Source: an uncultured Sterolibacterium sp.
Lineage (GTDB): Bacteria; Pseudomonadota; Gammaproteobacteria; Burkholderiales; Rhodocyclaceae
Direction: 5' to 3'
Length of the DNA: 57,047 nt
NCBI GenBank assembly: GCA_903832735.1
Contig: CAILCO010000022.1
Coordinates: 1 to 57,047 of the forward strand
Below are positions 48,782-57,047 of the stretch, one piece after another. Made by a program: the position numbers and the translations under genes. The notes beneath the pieces are model-generated. The model was not told where the DNA came from. It saw nothing but the letters and a program-made list of their open reading frames with translations, and searched no databases. The first letter of the stretch is position 1; each line of letters starts with the position of its first letter.

Positions 48782-48821
48782 ATTGAAGTCATTGACCCCG
48801 ATGTGACTTGATCTCGATCAA
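48782..48821 (-). promoter_or_regulatory. FNR-type promoter of the NrfD/cytochrome operon
   Basis: A perfect FNR consensus TTGATCTCGATCAA lies at 48808-48821. Reading toward the diheme gene, a -10-like TTCAAT (48787-48782) follows after 20 bases, one less than in the MtrAB cassettes. The predicted start would be about 70 bases before the ATG at 48703. The divergent MFS gene (48857) has no matching -10 at that spacing. Confidence 0.65.
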
Positions 48822-48856
48822 ATATCCCACCATTAGAGACTGCGGCAGGTAGCCCC

Positions 48857-50041
48857 ATGATGAAAACGCTCGCCCCTCTCCTGATCACACTCGCCATCCA
48901 GGTGATGACCGCGCTGGCGATGATGGTGATGCCGGTGCTGGCGACCAATGCGGCTGCCGACGTCGGGGTCTCCGCCACTTATGTCGGCCTTTTCGTCGCC
49001 ATCGTCTATCTCGGTGCGATGCTCTCCTCGGTGGCCGGCGGGGCACTGGTGCTGCGCTTCGGCGCGATTCGCGTGAGCCAGTTCTGTCTCTTGATTTGCG
49101 CCGCCGGCCTGCTCCTGGCCATGCTCGGCCAGCCTTCGGCGATGATCGTTGCGGCGCTGGTGATCGGTATGGGTTATGGTCCGATCACGCCGGCCAGCTC
49201 CCATGTGCTGGCGAAGAGCACGCCGGCGCATCTCACCGGCCTGATCTTCTCGCTCAAGCAGACGGGTGTGCCGCTGGGCGGCGCGCTGGCCGGGATTCTG
49301 GTGCCGCCTCTGGTGATCATTGCCGGATGGCGCGGGGCTTTGGCCTGCGTCGCCCTGATCTGCCTCGCTGTCGCGGCTCTTGCCGAACCGGTCCGTGCCG
49401 GCATCGATAACGACAGCGAGTCCGGCCGGCGTATCGACTTCGTCGCCATTTTCGCGCCCTTGAAACTGGTCTTAGGTGATGCGCCGATTCGCGGGCTGGC
49501 GCTGGCCTCCATCCTCTACTCCGCGATGCAGTTGTGCCTGATGGGCTATCTGGTGACCTATCTGGTCCAGGATCTGGCGATGTCTCTGCTTCAGGCAGGC
49601 GTCATGCTGGCGGTGGCGCAGGCGGGCGGGGTCTTCGGTCGCATCGTCTGGGGCACCGTCGCCGACCGCTGGGTTCCGCCCCGGCGCATGTTCGGCCTGC
49701 TCGGCCTGACCATGGCGGGGGGCGCCGGCGCCGCCGCGCTGTTCTCCCCGGCCTGGTCCAACGCCGCCCTGGCCGTTACGGTCGGGCTGTTTGGCGCCGC
49801 CGCGATCGGCTGGAACGGCGTGCTTCTGGCGCAGGTGGCGCGTCTGGCTCCGCCGGGCAAGGTCGGTCTGGCGACCGGCGGTACCCTGTTCTTCACTTTC
49901 TTTGGCGTGGTAATCGGACCGCCGCTGTTCGGCGCCATCGTCGGCACCGGCCTGGGCTATCCGGCGGCGTATCTATTGCTGGCGCTGCCGGCTCTGGCCG
50001 TCGGGATGCGCTTCACTTTTGGTCGTCGAGCGGACCTGTGA
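48857..50041 (+). CDS. Major facilitator superfamily transporter
   Basis: This 394-residue protein has twelve predicted helices. Family signs are the loop 2-3 region VYLGAMLSSVAGGALVLRFG (a degenerate form of the MFS GxxxDR motif), GYGPITPASSHVLAK and VFGRIVWGTVADRWVPPRRM in the second half. The substrate is unknown; it resembles organic-anion/cyanate-type members. It is divergent from the cytochrome operon and overlaps the flavin reductase gene 3' end by 29 bases. Confidence 0.85.
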   Translation: MMKTLAPLLITLAIQVMTALAMMVMPVLATNAAADVGVSATYVGLFVAIVYLGAMLSSVAGGALVLRFGAIRVSQFCLLICAAGLLLAMLGQPSAMIVAALVIGMGYGPITPASSHVLAKSTPAHLTGLIFSLKQTGVPLGGALAGILVPPLVIIAGWRGALACVALICLAVAALAEPVRAGIDNDSESGRRIDFVAIFAPLKLVLGDAPIRGLALASILYSAMQLCLMGYLVTYLVQDLAMSLLQAGVMLAVAQAGGVFGRIVWGTVADRWVPPRRMFGLLGLTMAGGAGAAALFSPAWSNAALAVTVGLFGAAAIGWNGVLLAQVARLAPPGKVGLATGGTLFFTFFGVVIGPPLFGAIVGTGLGYPAAYLLLALPALAVGMRFTFGRRADL

Positions 50042-50543
50042 GTGGTGCACTGAGCGAGCGGCCGAGCGCATGATATTCGCCGCCCAGGAAAAGCAGCGGC
50101 GGCCGGTCAAATCGGACGAAACTGTCCACCCGACCGACGAGAATCAGATGATCGCCGCCGGGGTGTTGCGCTTCGTGGCGGCATTCGAGCCAGGCGCAGC
50201 AGCCGGGCAGGAGCGGCGCGTCGCCGGCGCCCGGGGTGAACGCCAGGCCGGCGAACTTGTCCGTCCGCGTTGCGGCAAAGCGCTGCGACAATTCCTGCTG
50301 ATCCTGCGCCAGTACGTTGATCGCGTAGTGGCTGCAATTCCGCAACAGCAGCAGCGATGGCGAGTTGAGCGCGAGACTCCATAACACCAACGGCGGATCG
50401 AGTGACACCGAGGCAAACGAATTGATGGTGACGCCGGCCAGGGAACTGTCGGGACCGCGCGCGGTGATCACGGCGACGCCGGTGGCGTAGCTGCCCAGCG
50501 CGTTGCGAAAAGCGCGCGTACTGAATTTTTTCGTTGGCTGCAT
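50013..50543 (-). CDS. Flavin reductase family (FMN-binding) protein
   Basis: This 176-residue protein has the flavin reductase-like FMN-binding fold. RNALGSYATGVAVITA is followed by GVTINSFASVSLDPPLVLWSLA, NVLAQDQQELSQRFA, and the C-terminal HLILVGRVDSF with the FLGGEYHALG ending. Members reduce FMN or FAD with NAD(P)H or serve as the reductase partner of two-component monooxygenases. Start options are ATG 50543 or TTG 50555. Its stop overlaps the convergent MFS gene. No oxygenase gene adjoins it. Confidence 0.88.
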   Translation of the reverse strand: MQPTKKFSTRAFRNALGSYATGVAVITARGPDSSLAGVTINSFASVSLDPPLVLWSLALNSPSLLLLRNCSHYAINVLAQDQQELSQRFAATRTDKFAGLAFTPGAGDAPLLPGCCAWLECRHEAQHPGGDHLILVGRVDSFVRFDRPPLLFLGGEYHALGRSLSAPLTGPLDDQK

Positions 50544-50684
50544 TGGTGCGAACAAACTGCTCGGCTAAACTGTTCAAGTTTGCATTATCGGCCAAACCAT
50601 GGGATTCGGCACGCTTCTGACTCTCCGCGACACCTGCGCTGTTGTTTGGCGCGGTGCCATGAATGACCGGCAAGGCCCCCGGCG

Positions 50685-51746
50685 ATGAAAACTTCCGACG
50701 ACTTCTCCCGCAGGCTGCTCATCTGGCACCAGCGCCACGGGCGCCACGACCTGCCCTGGGCGCGGACTAGGGATCCCTATCGTGTCTGGCTGTCGGAGAT
50801 CATGCTGCAACAGACGCAGGTCGCCACGGTGATTCCCTATTACCAGCGCTTTCTCGCGCGCTTTCCCGGATTACCGGAACTGGCCGCGGCACCCGTGGCC
50901 GAGGTGATGGCGCTGTGGAGCGGACTGGGCTATTACGCCCGGGCGCGCAACCTGCATGCCTGCGCCGGTGTCGTGATGCGCGATCACGCCGGCAGTTTTC
51001 CCCAGGACGCCACGGCCATCGCAAAACTGCCCGGGATTGGCCGATCGACCGCCAATGCCATCGCGGTGTTCTGCTTCGGCGCGGTTGCGTCCATTCTTGA
51101 CGGCAACGTCAAGCGCGTCCTTTGCCGTCACTTCGGTTTGCCCGGCATCCCCGGCCAGCCGTCGGTGGATAGGGAACTGTGGCGCCTGGCGGACTCCGTG
51201 CTGCCGCGCCGCGCCGTCGGCACCTACATCCAGGCGCAGATGGACCTGGGCGCGACGCTGTGCACGCGGACCAAGCCGCGCTGCGGCGAGTGCCCGCTGG
51301 CGGGCAGTTGCGTTGCCCTGAGCCAGGACAGGGTCCTGCAACTGCCCGAGAGCAAATCCCGGAAGCCATTGCCGAGCAGGGAGGTGAGGGTGTTGCTGCT
51401 GATAGAGGCGGGCCGCGTGCTGTTGCAGCACCGTCCGCCGTCGGGCATCTGGGGCGGCTTGCTGAGCCTGCCGGAACTGCCCGAGGATGCCGAACCGTCG
51501 GCCTATGCGGCGAGCGCACTGGGCTGCGCAGTGAACCGCTTCGAGACGCTTGCGCCGTTGCGCCACAATTTCACGCATTTCCGTTTGACCCTGCTGCCCT
51601 TGCTGGGCCAGGCAACGTTCCTGCCGCACGTTGCGGAGAGCGCCGGGCAGTGCTGGCTTGCCCGATCGGAACTGGCCGCCGCGGCCTTGCCTGCGCCGAT
51701 TCGCAGCCTGCTCGAAGCTGCCTTTCCGGAGCTAGGGCGCGGTTAA
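50685..51746 (+). CDS. mutY: A/G-specific adenine glycosylase MutY
   Basis: This 353-residue enzyme removes adenine mispaired with 8-oxoguanine. E38 lies in LSEIMLQQTQ and D139 in SILDGNVKR. The helix-hairpin-helix is LPGIGRSTANAI. The [4Fe-4S] site follows as CTRTKPRCGECPLAGSC (CX6CX2CX5C). A C-terminal NUDIX-like domain (EVRVLLLIEAGRVLLQHRP, then WGGLLSLPE) recognises 8-oxoG. The stop overlaps the 3' end of convergent rapZ by 4 bases. Confidence 0.96.
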   Translation: MKTSDDFSRRLLIWHQRHGRHDLPWARTRDPYRVWLSEIMLQQTQVATVIPYYQRFLARFPGLPELAAAPVAEVMALWSGLGYYARARNLHACAGVVMRDHAGSFPQDATAIAKLPGIGRSTANAIAVFCFGAVASILDGNVKRVLCRHFGLPGIPGQPSVDRELWRLADSVLPRRAVGTYIQAQMDLGATLCTRTKPRCGECPLAGSCVALSQDRVLQLPESKSRKPLPSREVRVLLLIEAGRVLLQHRPPSGIWGGLLSLPELPEDAEPSAYAASALGCAVNRFETLAPLRHNFTHFRLTLLPLLGQATFLPHVAESAGQCWLARSELAAAALPAPIRSLLEAAFPELGRG

Positions 51747-52585
51747 GTCGCCAGGGCCCGGTGGCGGACCAGCACCTGAGCGCTTGCTTCGAAGCGTGCG
51801 GCGAGCAGTTCGGCGAGGTATACCGAACGGTGCTGGCCGCCGGTGCAGCCGATGGCGACGGTGAGGTAGGCGCGGGAGTCGCTGATATAGGCCGGCAGCC
51901 AATCGGCGACGAAGCGGTGGATATCCTCCGCCATGCGTGCAACTTCCGGCTGGAGTTCGAGGAACAGCGCCACCTCCGGGTCGCGCCCGGTGAGCGGGCG
52001 CAGCCGCGGATCGTAGTGCGGGTTGGGCAGGCAGCGCACGTCGAAGACCAGGTCGGCGTCGAGCGGCAGTCCGTTCTTGAAGCCGAAGGATTCGAAGAGC
52101 AGCGTGAGACCGGCTTTGGCATCGAGACCGGCGAAATCCTTGATGAAGCCGCGCAGCGCGTTGGGCTGCAGCCAACTGGTGTCGATGCGGTGGCCCAGCG
52201 CCGCGATGTCCGCGAGGGCCTCGCGCTCATGCCCGATCGCCTCGGCCAGGGTGATGTCGTCGCGGGCCAGCGGGTGGCGCCGGCGCGTTTCGGAGAAACG
52301 CTGGATCAGCACCTGGTCGCGCGCGTCGAGGAAGACCAGGCGCAGATCGATGTCGGCGGCGCGCAGATCCTGCAATTGCTGCGGCAGATTTTTGATGCCG
52401 ATGCCGCCACGCATGTCCACGGCCACCGCGACGCGGTCAATCTCCTCGTGACGCAGATGCTCGACCAGCTGCGGCATGAGCGGCGCCGGCAGATTATCCA
52501 CGCAATAATAGCCGGCATCCTCGAAGACATTGAGGGCGATGCTCTTGCCTGAGCCGGACAGGCCGCTGATCAGGACGAGTTGCAT
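51743..52585 (-). CDS. rapZ: RNase adapter protein RapZ
   Basis: This 280-residue ATP-binding protein has Walker A GLSGSGKSIALN at residues 8-19 and the C-terminal GCTGGQHRSVYLAELLA signature. Its relatives act as RNase E adapters that control glucosamine-6-phosphate synthase small RNAs, and it is often found beside PTS/Npr genes; here it adjoins mutY and xerC instead. Length is typical. The ATG at 52585 lies 24 bases after the xerC stop. Confidence 0.95.
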   Translation of the reverse strand: MQLVLISGLSGSGKSIALNVFEDAGYYCVDNLPAPLMPQLVEHLRHEEIDRVAVAVDMRGGIGIKNLPQQLQDLRAADIDLRLVFLDARDQVLIQRFSETRRRHPLARDDITLAEAIGHEREALADIAALGHRIDTSWLQPNALRGFIKDFAGLDAKAGLTLLFESFGFKNGLPLDADLVFDVRCLPNPHYDPRLRPLTGRDPEVALFLELQPEVARMAEDIHRFVADWLPAYISDSRAYLTVAIGCTGGQHRSVYLAELLAARFEASAQVLVRHRALAT

Positions 52586-52609
52586 GGCGGAAGTTTTGTT
52601 GTCATCGAC

Positions 52610-53497
52610 TCACTGCTTTTTCGCGCGCGGATGGGCCGCATCATAAACCTTGGCCAGGTGCTGATAGTCGAGGTGGGTATACACCTGGGTCGTGCTGATG
52701 CTGGCATGACCCAGCATCTCCTGCACCGCGCGCAGGTCGCCGGAGGACTGCAGCAGATGCGAGGCAAACGAATGGCGCAGCATGTGCGGATGGACATGCT
52801 GGCCCAGGCCTTGCCGCCCTGCCCAGCGCTCAAGGCGCAATTCGATGGCCCGCGGCGTGATGCGCGAGCCGCGGCGGCTGACGAAGAGTGCCGGCTCGAG
52901 ATCATTGGCCAGGGCCGATCGCCCGCCCAGCCAAACCTCCAGGGCGGCGTGGGCCTTGGCGCCAAGCGGAACGGTGCGCGTCTTCTCGCGCTTGCCGGTG
53001 ACCGTGACCTCTCGCTCGGCGAGTCTCATGCCGTCGCAGTCCAGCGAGGCCAGTTCGGCCAGGCGCAGTCCCGAGGAATAGAACAGTTCGAACATGGCCT
53101 TGTCGCGCAGTTCCAGCAGATCGTCGGCGGGCTTGTCGAGCAAGGCGCCGACCTGTTCGATGGAAAGCACCTTGGGCAGGTCGCGCCGGCGCTTGGGTGG
53201 GCGCACACCCTGGCAAGGATTTTGCGCCAAGGGGCTGTTGGCTCCGAGCCAACGATAGAAGCTGCGCCAGGCCGACAGCTTGCGCGCAATGGAGCGCGCC
53301 GACTGGCCGCGGCTATTGAGTTGCATGGCAAAGCGCCTGATATCAGAGGGCTGCAGCGCTGCCAGCGGTGCGTCCGACGCCAGTTGCGTCAGGGTTTGCA
53401 GGTCGCGGCCATAGGCGTCCAGGGTATGCGCGCTGGCATTTCTTTCATGGGCGAGGGCCGCGAGAAAAGCGCTGACGCCTGCGTCGCCGGGTTCCAT
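52610..53497 (-). CDS. xerC: Tyrosine recombinase XerC
   Basis: This 295-residue site-specific recombinase resolves chromosome dimers at dif together with XerD. The N-terminal SAM-like core-binding domain (AHTLDAYGRDLQTL) is followed by the catalytic domain with R144 (SSGLRLAEL), K169, H238 and R241 (HPHMLRHSFASHLL), H264 and nucleophile Y273 (STTQVYTHLD). All six residues are present. The stop of DUF484 precedes its start by 4 bases, so the two are cotranscribed, the standard dapF-DUF484-xerC order. Confidence 0.95.
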   Translation of the reverse strand: MEPGDAGVSAFLAALAHERNASAHTLDAYGRDLQTLTQLASDAPLAALQPSDIRRFAMQLNSRGQSARSIARKLSAWRSFYRWLGANSPLAQNPCQGVRPPKRRRDLPKVLSIEQVGALLDKPADDLLELRDKAMFELFYSSGLRLAELASLDCDGMRLAEREVTVTGKREKTRTVPLGAKAHAALEVWLGGRSALANDLEPALFVSRRGSRITPRAIELRLERWAGRQGLGQHVHPHMLRHSFASHLLQSSGDLRAVQEMLGHASISTTQVYTHLDYQHLAKVYDAAHPRAKKQ

Positions 53498-53501
53498 GAT
53501 G

Positions 53502-54149
53502 CTACAGCGTGCGGATCAGGGCCGTGGCAGCCAGGTCGCCCAGGCGGGCCAGAAACAGGGTGCCCATCTCCGGATAGAAACGGTGCGGTTCTTCGCTGCC
53601 GAGCGCGAGCAGGCCCATGGTCTCGGTTCCGCGCAGGAGCGGCACCCATGCCAGCGAGCGTACGCTCCCGTCCAGCCAGGGCAGGGTCTCGAACCGGGCA
53701 CTCGGTCCGCACTGGGGATGCTTGAAGCTGGCGGCGAAGGACAGTGTCGCCTGGTCCGCAGCGGCGAACTCGGCGCTGTCTTCCTCGCCTTCGGGCGCCT
53801 TGATACCCCACAGGCGCAGCGTGACATGGGGCACGGCGAAGTCGCCGCCGAGATGGGAGTAGAGCGCGCCGCGCACCGTCGGATAATCCCCGGCGGCGGC
53901 CAGCGACAGCGACAGACGGTGGAGCTTCTCGCCTATGGCGTCGTTCTCTTCGCCGAAGCGCAGCAACTCCGCCAGCTTGGTCTCTAGTTTTTTGGTGCGG
54001 CTGCGCAGCGTGGTAAGTTGGCGCTCGGTGATGGAGATGGCGTGGCCGCCGTGCTGATCGGGAATGAGCACCTGCGTCAGCAGGTCGGCGTAATGCTCGA
54101 AAAACTCCGGATGATCCTTCAGGTAAGCGGCGACTTCTGTTGCGTCCAT
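53502..54149 (-). CDS. DUF484 family protein
   Basis: This 215-residue protein begins MDATEVAAYLKDHPEFFEHY, the DUF484 hallmark. A coiled-coil stretch follows (SITERQLTTLRSRTKKLETKL), then a GAF-like domain (DGSVRSLAWVPLLRGTETMGLLALGSEEP). Its function is unknown, but the gene almost always sits between dapF and xerC. The ATG at 54149 was chosen because the conserved region begins there; the frame extends to 54191, overlapping dapF. Confidence 0.9.
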   Translation of the reverse strand: MDATEVAAYLKDHPEFFEHYADLLTQVLIPDQHGGHAISITERQLTTLRSRTKKLETKLAELLRFGEENDAIGEKLHRLSLSLAAAGDYPTVRGALYSHLGGDFAVPHVTLRLWGIKAPEGEEDSAEFAAADQATLSFAASFKHPQCGPSARFETLPWLDGSVRSLAWVPLLRGTETMGLLALGSEEPHRFYPEMGTLFLARLGDLAATALIRTL

Positions 54150-54162
54150 ATTCTTGATCCCT

Positions 54163-55014
54163 TCATTCAGGCAGGTTGATTTCGCCGACAAATACCGTCA
54201 CGGCCGGGCCGGTCATCATCACCGAGGCGCCCTCTCCGGCCCAGCTGATGAGCAGTTCGCCGCCGCGGGTAGCCACGCGCACTGGTGAATCGAGCAGTCC
54301 GCGGCGGATGCCGGCGACCACGGCGGCACAGGCGCCGGTGCCGCAGGCCAGCGTCTCGCCGGCGCCGCGCTCATAGACGCGCAGGCGGATCCGGTGGCGC
54401 TCGACGACCTGCATGAAGCCCGCATTGACGCGCTTCGGGAAGCGCGGGTGGGATTCGATCAGCGGCCCGAATTGCGCGACCTGCGCGTGGTCGACGTCGG
54501 CGACGACCTGCACCGCATGGGGATTGCCGATCGAGACTGCGGTGATCTCGAACGCGTGCGTCCGGCCGTCGGCGTCCACCGTTTCAAGGCGCTGGAGCAG
54601 TGCCGTCGAATCGCTCTCGAAAGGAATTTCCGCAGGCAGAAAGCGCGGCATGCCCATGTCCACGGTGACCTCGCCGTCGGCCTCGAGTCGCGGCGCAATG
54701 ACGCCGGAACGGGTCTCGACGCGCAACACGCGCTTCTCGGAGAGGCCCTGCTCATGGACGAAGCGCACGAAGCAGCGCGCGCCGTTGCCGCACTGCTCGA
54801 CTTCGCCGCCATCGGCGTTGAAGATGCGGTAGCGGAAATCGATGCCCGGGTGGTTCGGCGCCTCGACGATCAGGATCTGGTCGCAGCCGACGCCGAAGTG
54901 GCGATCGGCGAGAAAGCGGGCCGCAGCCGGCGTCAAGGCGACGTCCTGACGCACGGCGTCGATGACGACGAAATCGTTGCCCAGGCCGTGCATTTTCGCG
55001 AAGCGGATTTTCAT
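54163..55014 (-). CDS. dapF: Diaminopimelate epimerase
   Basis: This 283-residue enzyme converts LL- to meso-diaminopimelate for lysine and peptidoglycan synthesis. The two catalytic cysteines are in [10 protein letters not shown] (C75) and [12 protein letters not shown] (about C220). The N-terminal [15 protein letters not shown] is characteristic. Length is normal. It stands upstream of DUF484 and xerC and downstream of the two acyltransferase genes, all on the same strand. Confidence 0.96.
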   Translation of the reverse strand: MKIRFAKMHGLGNDFVVIDAVRQDVALTPAAARFLADRHFGVGCDQILIVEAPNHPGIDFRYRIFNADGGEVEQCGNGARCFVRFVHEQGLSEKRVLRVETRSGVIAPRLEADGEVTVDMGMPRFLPAEIPFESDSTALLQRLETVDADGRTHAFEITAVSIGNPHAVQVVADVDHAQVAQFGPLIESHPRFPKRVNAGFMQVVERHRIRLRVYERGAGETLACGTGACAAVVAGIRRGLLDSPVRVATRGGELLISWAGEGASVMMTGPAVTVFVGEINLPE

Positions 55015-55095
55015 TCCATTGTCGAGCTCGTTCCGGGAAATCCGAACGCCGATTTTACCCGAAGGCGCCTGGCTCCGATCCGCTCAATTGAGCGC

Positions 55096-55962
55096 CTAAT
55101 AGGGGCTTTTTTCGCCGGGAGGACGGGTCTTGAAGCGCTTGTGCAGCCAGAGGTATTGTTCGGGCATGCGGCTGATCTCGTCCTCGATGAAGGCGTTCAT
55201 CCGCCGCGTGTCCGCTGCTATGTTGGTGCCCGGGAAGTCCTGCCAGGCGGCTTCGATCTCGACGACATAGCCCGCTCCGCCCGGCAGCATCCGGGTGATC
55301 ACCGGCAGCACGGCGGCGCCCGAGATCCGCGCCAGGCGCGACAGGCCAGTGATGGTCGCCGCGGGCACGCCGAAAAAGGGCACGAAGATCGTGTCGCGCT
55401 CACCGTAGTCCATGTCCGGCAGGTAGTAGAAGGGCTTGCCAGCGCGCATCGCCTTGATCGCCTTGCGCGTGCCTTCCTGACGGGAGAGCAGGGTGGAGCC
55501 GCCGAAGCGGCTGCGGCCTTTGAGCAGGGCGGCGTTGAAGAGCAGGTTCTTCTGGTTGGCGTAGATGCTGACGATGTTGAATTCGAGCATGATCCGCGTC
55601 CCGCCCATGTCCAGGCCGATGAAGTGCGGCACCAGCAGGATCACCGGACGGCCGGCCAGGGCCTGGAAATTTTCCAGTCCTTCGATGCGCACCAACTCCT
55701 TCAGGCGAGTGGGAGAGGCCCACCAGAGCAGCCCGCGTTCCAGGAAACTGCGCCCGAAAGCCTCGAAGTGGCGCCGCGCCAGATCGATTCTCGCGGCCTC
55801 GCTCATTGCCGGAAAGCACAGGCGCAGGTTGATCAGCGCGACCCGGCGCCGCTCGCCGGCCAGGGCAAAAAGCAACCGGCCGAAAGCGATGCCGAGCGGC
55901 GCCAGCCAGGAGAGCGGGAGAAAATGCAGCAGCCACATCAGGGCCAGGGCGAGGCGGGTCAT
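55096..55962 (-). CDS. LpxL-like lauroyl/myristoyl acyltransferase (lipid A), copy 2
   Basis: This 288-residue membrane-associated enzyme has one N-terminal hydrophobic segment. The catalytic HX4D motif is LLVPHFIGLD, followed by VSIYANQKN and the DMDYGERDTIFVPFFG block. It adds a secondary acyl chain to Kdo2-lipid A. The ATG at 55962 overlaps the stop of the neighbouring paralogue (ATGA), so the two are coexpressed. Two adjacent genes suggest hexa-acylated lipid A (LpxL and LpxM roles), but which is which is not settled. Confidence 0.9.
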   Translation of the reverse strand: MTRLALALMWLLHFLPLSWLAPLGIAFGRLLFALAGERRRVALINLRLCFPAMSEAARIDLARRHFEAFGRSFLERGLLWWASPTRLKELVRIEGLENFQALAGRPVILLVPHFIGLDMGGTRIMLEFNIVSIYANQKNLLFNAALLKGRSRFGGSTLLSRQEGTRKAIKAMRAGKPFYYLPDMDYGERDTIFVPFFGVPAATITGLSRLARISGAAVLPVITRMLPGGAGYVVEIEAAWQDFPGTNIAADTRRMNAFIEDEISRMPEQYLWLHKRFKTRPPGEKSPY

Positions 55963-56825
55963 GATGCCACCCCGACGTCTCCCGGGCGCGATCCATCCGC
56001 AGGCGCAGGGTTCCCCGCAGGCGCCTTGTAGCGGTTGTAGCCCCAGAGGTATTGCTCCGGACATTCGCGCACCAGCGCTTCCAGTTCCCGGTTGAGTTGT
56101 GCGACACGCTCCGCCAGGGTTCCTTTGAGCGGCGCCGAAAGCGCATGCAAATGGAGGTGATAGCCGGCGCCGTAGGCCAGGCGTTCGGCATAGGCCATGA
56201 GCACGGTGCTGCCGCCTTCTGCCAGCCGGGCGGCCAGGGTCATGGTGTAGGCCGGGCGGCCGAAGAACGGGGTCCAGATACCTTCGCCCAGGCCCGGCAC
56301 CTGATCGGGCAGGATGCCCGCCGCTTCGCGCCGCCGCAAGGCCTTCATCAGCAGGCGCACGCCGGAATTGTTAGCCGGCGCGAGCCTGAGATTGGCGCCG
56401 CGTCCTCGCTCGATCAATTGCCGCAGCCAGGACTGCCTGGGCGGGCGGTAGAGCACGGTGATCGGCATTTGTTCGGCGTAGTACTGGGCGGCGATCTCGA
56501 AGCAGCCCAGGTGCGGTGTCAGGAAGAGAATGCCGCGATTGTCGCGCCAGGCCGCTGTCACCAGGTCCCAGCCGGAAACGCGGGCGACTCGTTCGACCAC
56601 CTCCGACTGCGTTCGCAGCCAGATCTTGGGCAGTTCGAAGAGGCTCTTGCCGGCTTCGGCAATGGCCGCGCGGCGGGCGGCGCCCTGTCCGGCCTGGGCC
56701 GTGTTTTCGCGCAAATGTCGGCGGTAGGTGGGCGATGCCAGATAGACCAACCAGCCCGCCAGCGCGCCGAGATTGTGCAGCAGCGGCAGCGGCAGGCCGG
56801 CCAGAAAACGGAACAGAAATACCAT
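55959..56825 (-). CDS. LpxL-like lipid A acyltransferase, copy 1
   Basis: This 288-residue paralogue has the HX4E-type active site (LTPHLGCFEIAAQYY). It also has VLYRPPRQSW, the DQVPGLGEGIWTPFFG block and EQYLWGYNRYK at the C-terminus. The N-terminal hydrophobic segment is FLFRFLAGLPLPLL. It starts at ATG 56825, 84 bases from the insertion sequence that ends the window. Upstream DNA in relatives often carries a divergent metK, so the IS may lie in that spacer; this cannot be seen here. Confidence 0.9.
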   Translation of the reverse strand: MVFLFRFLAGLPLPLLHNLGALAGWLVYLASPTYRRHLRENTAQAGQGAARRAAIAEAGKSLFELPKIWLRTQSEVVERVARVSGWDLVTAAWRDNRGILFLTPHLGCFEIAAQYYAEQMPITVLYRPPRQSWLRQLIERGRGANLRLAPANNSGVRLLMKALRRREAAGILPDQVPGLGEGIWTPFFGRPAYTMTLAARLAEGGSTVLMAYAERLAYGAGYHLHLHALSAPLKGTLAERVAQLNRELEALVRECPEQYLWGYNRYKAPAGNPAPADGSRPGDVGVAS

Positions 56826-56909
56826 GGACGGGGTGTTCTCAATTGCCTAAGATAGGTCTTGCGCAGGCGAATTGTCCGCGATCTGCCGGCGCTGGGGAAG
56901 TAAAATGTT

Positions 56910-57047
56910 GGCTCATTTAGCGAATGATGTTGTTGAACTCATACCCTGACGGCGAGAGCGAGCAACTGCACGGGATCCGGGCTGAATCGCGGCGACCGGT
57001 CGAGCGCCCTGAACCAACCGAGATAATTTGCGAGGTATTTCGTGGCT
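56910..57047 (-). mobile_element. Insertion sequence end, transposase 3' side (partial)
   Basis: 56910-56925 is the reverse complement of the terminal repeat at 121-136. From 57046 to 56939 the minus strand encodes the C-terminal end of a protein (ATKYLANYLGWFRALDRSP, ending LALAVRV and a stop). It is best explained as the transposase end of the same IS type, whose start appears at the left window edge. The two fragments have the same orientation. The family was not identified. Confidence 0.6.

Overview
The window reads as a chromosomal contig from a GC-rich betaproteobacterium, most likely a Rhodocyclales/Sterolibacteriaceae-type anaerobe. The housekeeping blocks (rph-rdgB-hemW; yicC-gmk-rpoZ-spoT; mutY, rapZ, xerC, DUF484, dapF and two lpxL-like genes) have the content and order usual in that class. 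The cytochrome content points to extracellular or metal-linked respiration. Genus cannot be fixed from the sequence alone. Both ends of the window run into an insertion sequence: a 16-bp terminal inverted repeat lies at 121-136 and, reverse-complemented, at 56910-56925. The window therefore looks like a segment broken at copies of one IS.

Layout. 1-4077: IS end, a heptosyltransferase-type gene cut by the IS, GtrA, a GT39-like membrane glycosyltransferase and a GH16 hydrolase; this part is visibly more A/T-rich. 4089-7514: DUF5666 lipoprotein, DUF6502 protein and a TetR regulator. 7511-16275: hemW, rdgB, rph, a PP2C phosphatase/Ser-Thr kinase pair, yicC, gmk, rpoZ, spoT and DUF3460. 16469-18236: molybdate transporter modBC without modA. 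18280-25146: a complete ccmABCDEFGHI cytochrome c maturation operon. 25365-37013: three tandem copies of a two-gene cassette, each a decaheme MtrA/DmsE-family cytochrome followed by an MtrB/PioB-family outer-membrane barrel. 37349-48703: small monoheme cytochromes, a HemG-type flavodoxin, a nonaheme cytochrome c fused to a b-type membrane domain (CbcL-like layout), two four-domain tetraheme cytochromes, and an operon with a hexaheme cytochrome, a Tat-type 4x[4Fe-4S] protein and an NrfD-type membrane subunit. 48857-56825: MFS transporter, flavin reductase and the mutY to lpxL housekeeping block.

How it works together (inference). The cytochromes in this window carry 58 CXXCH motifs by my count. 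Two different inner-membrane quinol:cytochrome modules (nonaheme-b fusion; NrfD/FeS/cytochrome) could feed periplasmic carriers, and these could feed three alternative MtrAB conduits through the outer membrane. The neighbouring ccm operon would attach the hemes, and HemG could supply protoporphyrin anaerobically. No MtrC/OmcA-like surface cytochrome and no catalytic molybdopterin subunit is present in the window.

The strongest non-coding signal is a shared promoter layout. All three MtrAB cassettes have an FNR-like box (TTGA[TC]N4GTCAA on the plus strand), then exactly 21 bp, then an extended -10 (TGG-CAACAT). The nonaheme cytochrome gene has the same 21-bp spacing to CATAAT. A canonical TTGATN4ATCAA box precedes the NrfD operon. 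The whole electron-transfer region therefore appears to be one anaerobic (FNR/ANR-type) regulon. A second conserved signal, helically phased TGTAA direct repeats, lies just downstream of the predicted transcription starts of the three cassettes. No tRNA, rRNA or CRISPR array was recognised.
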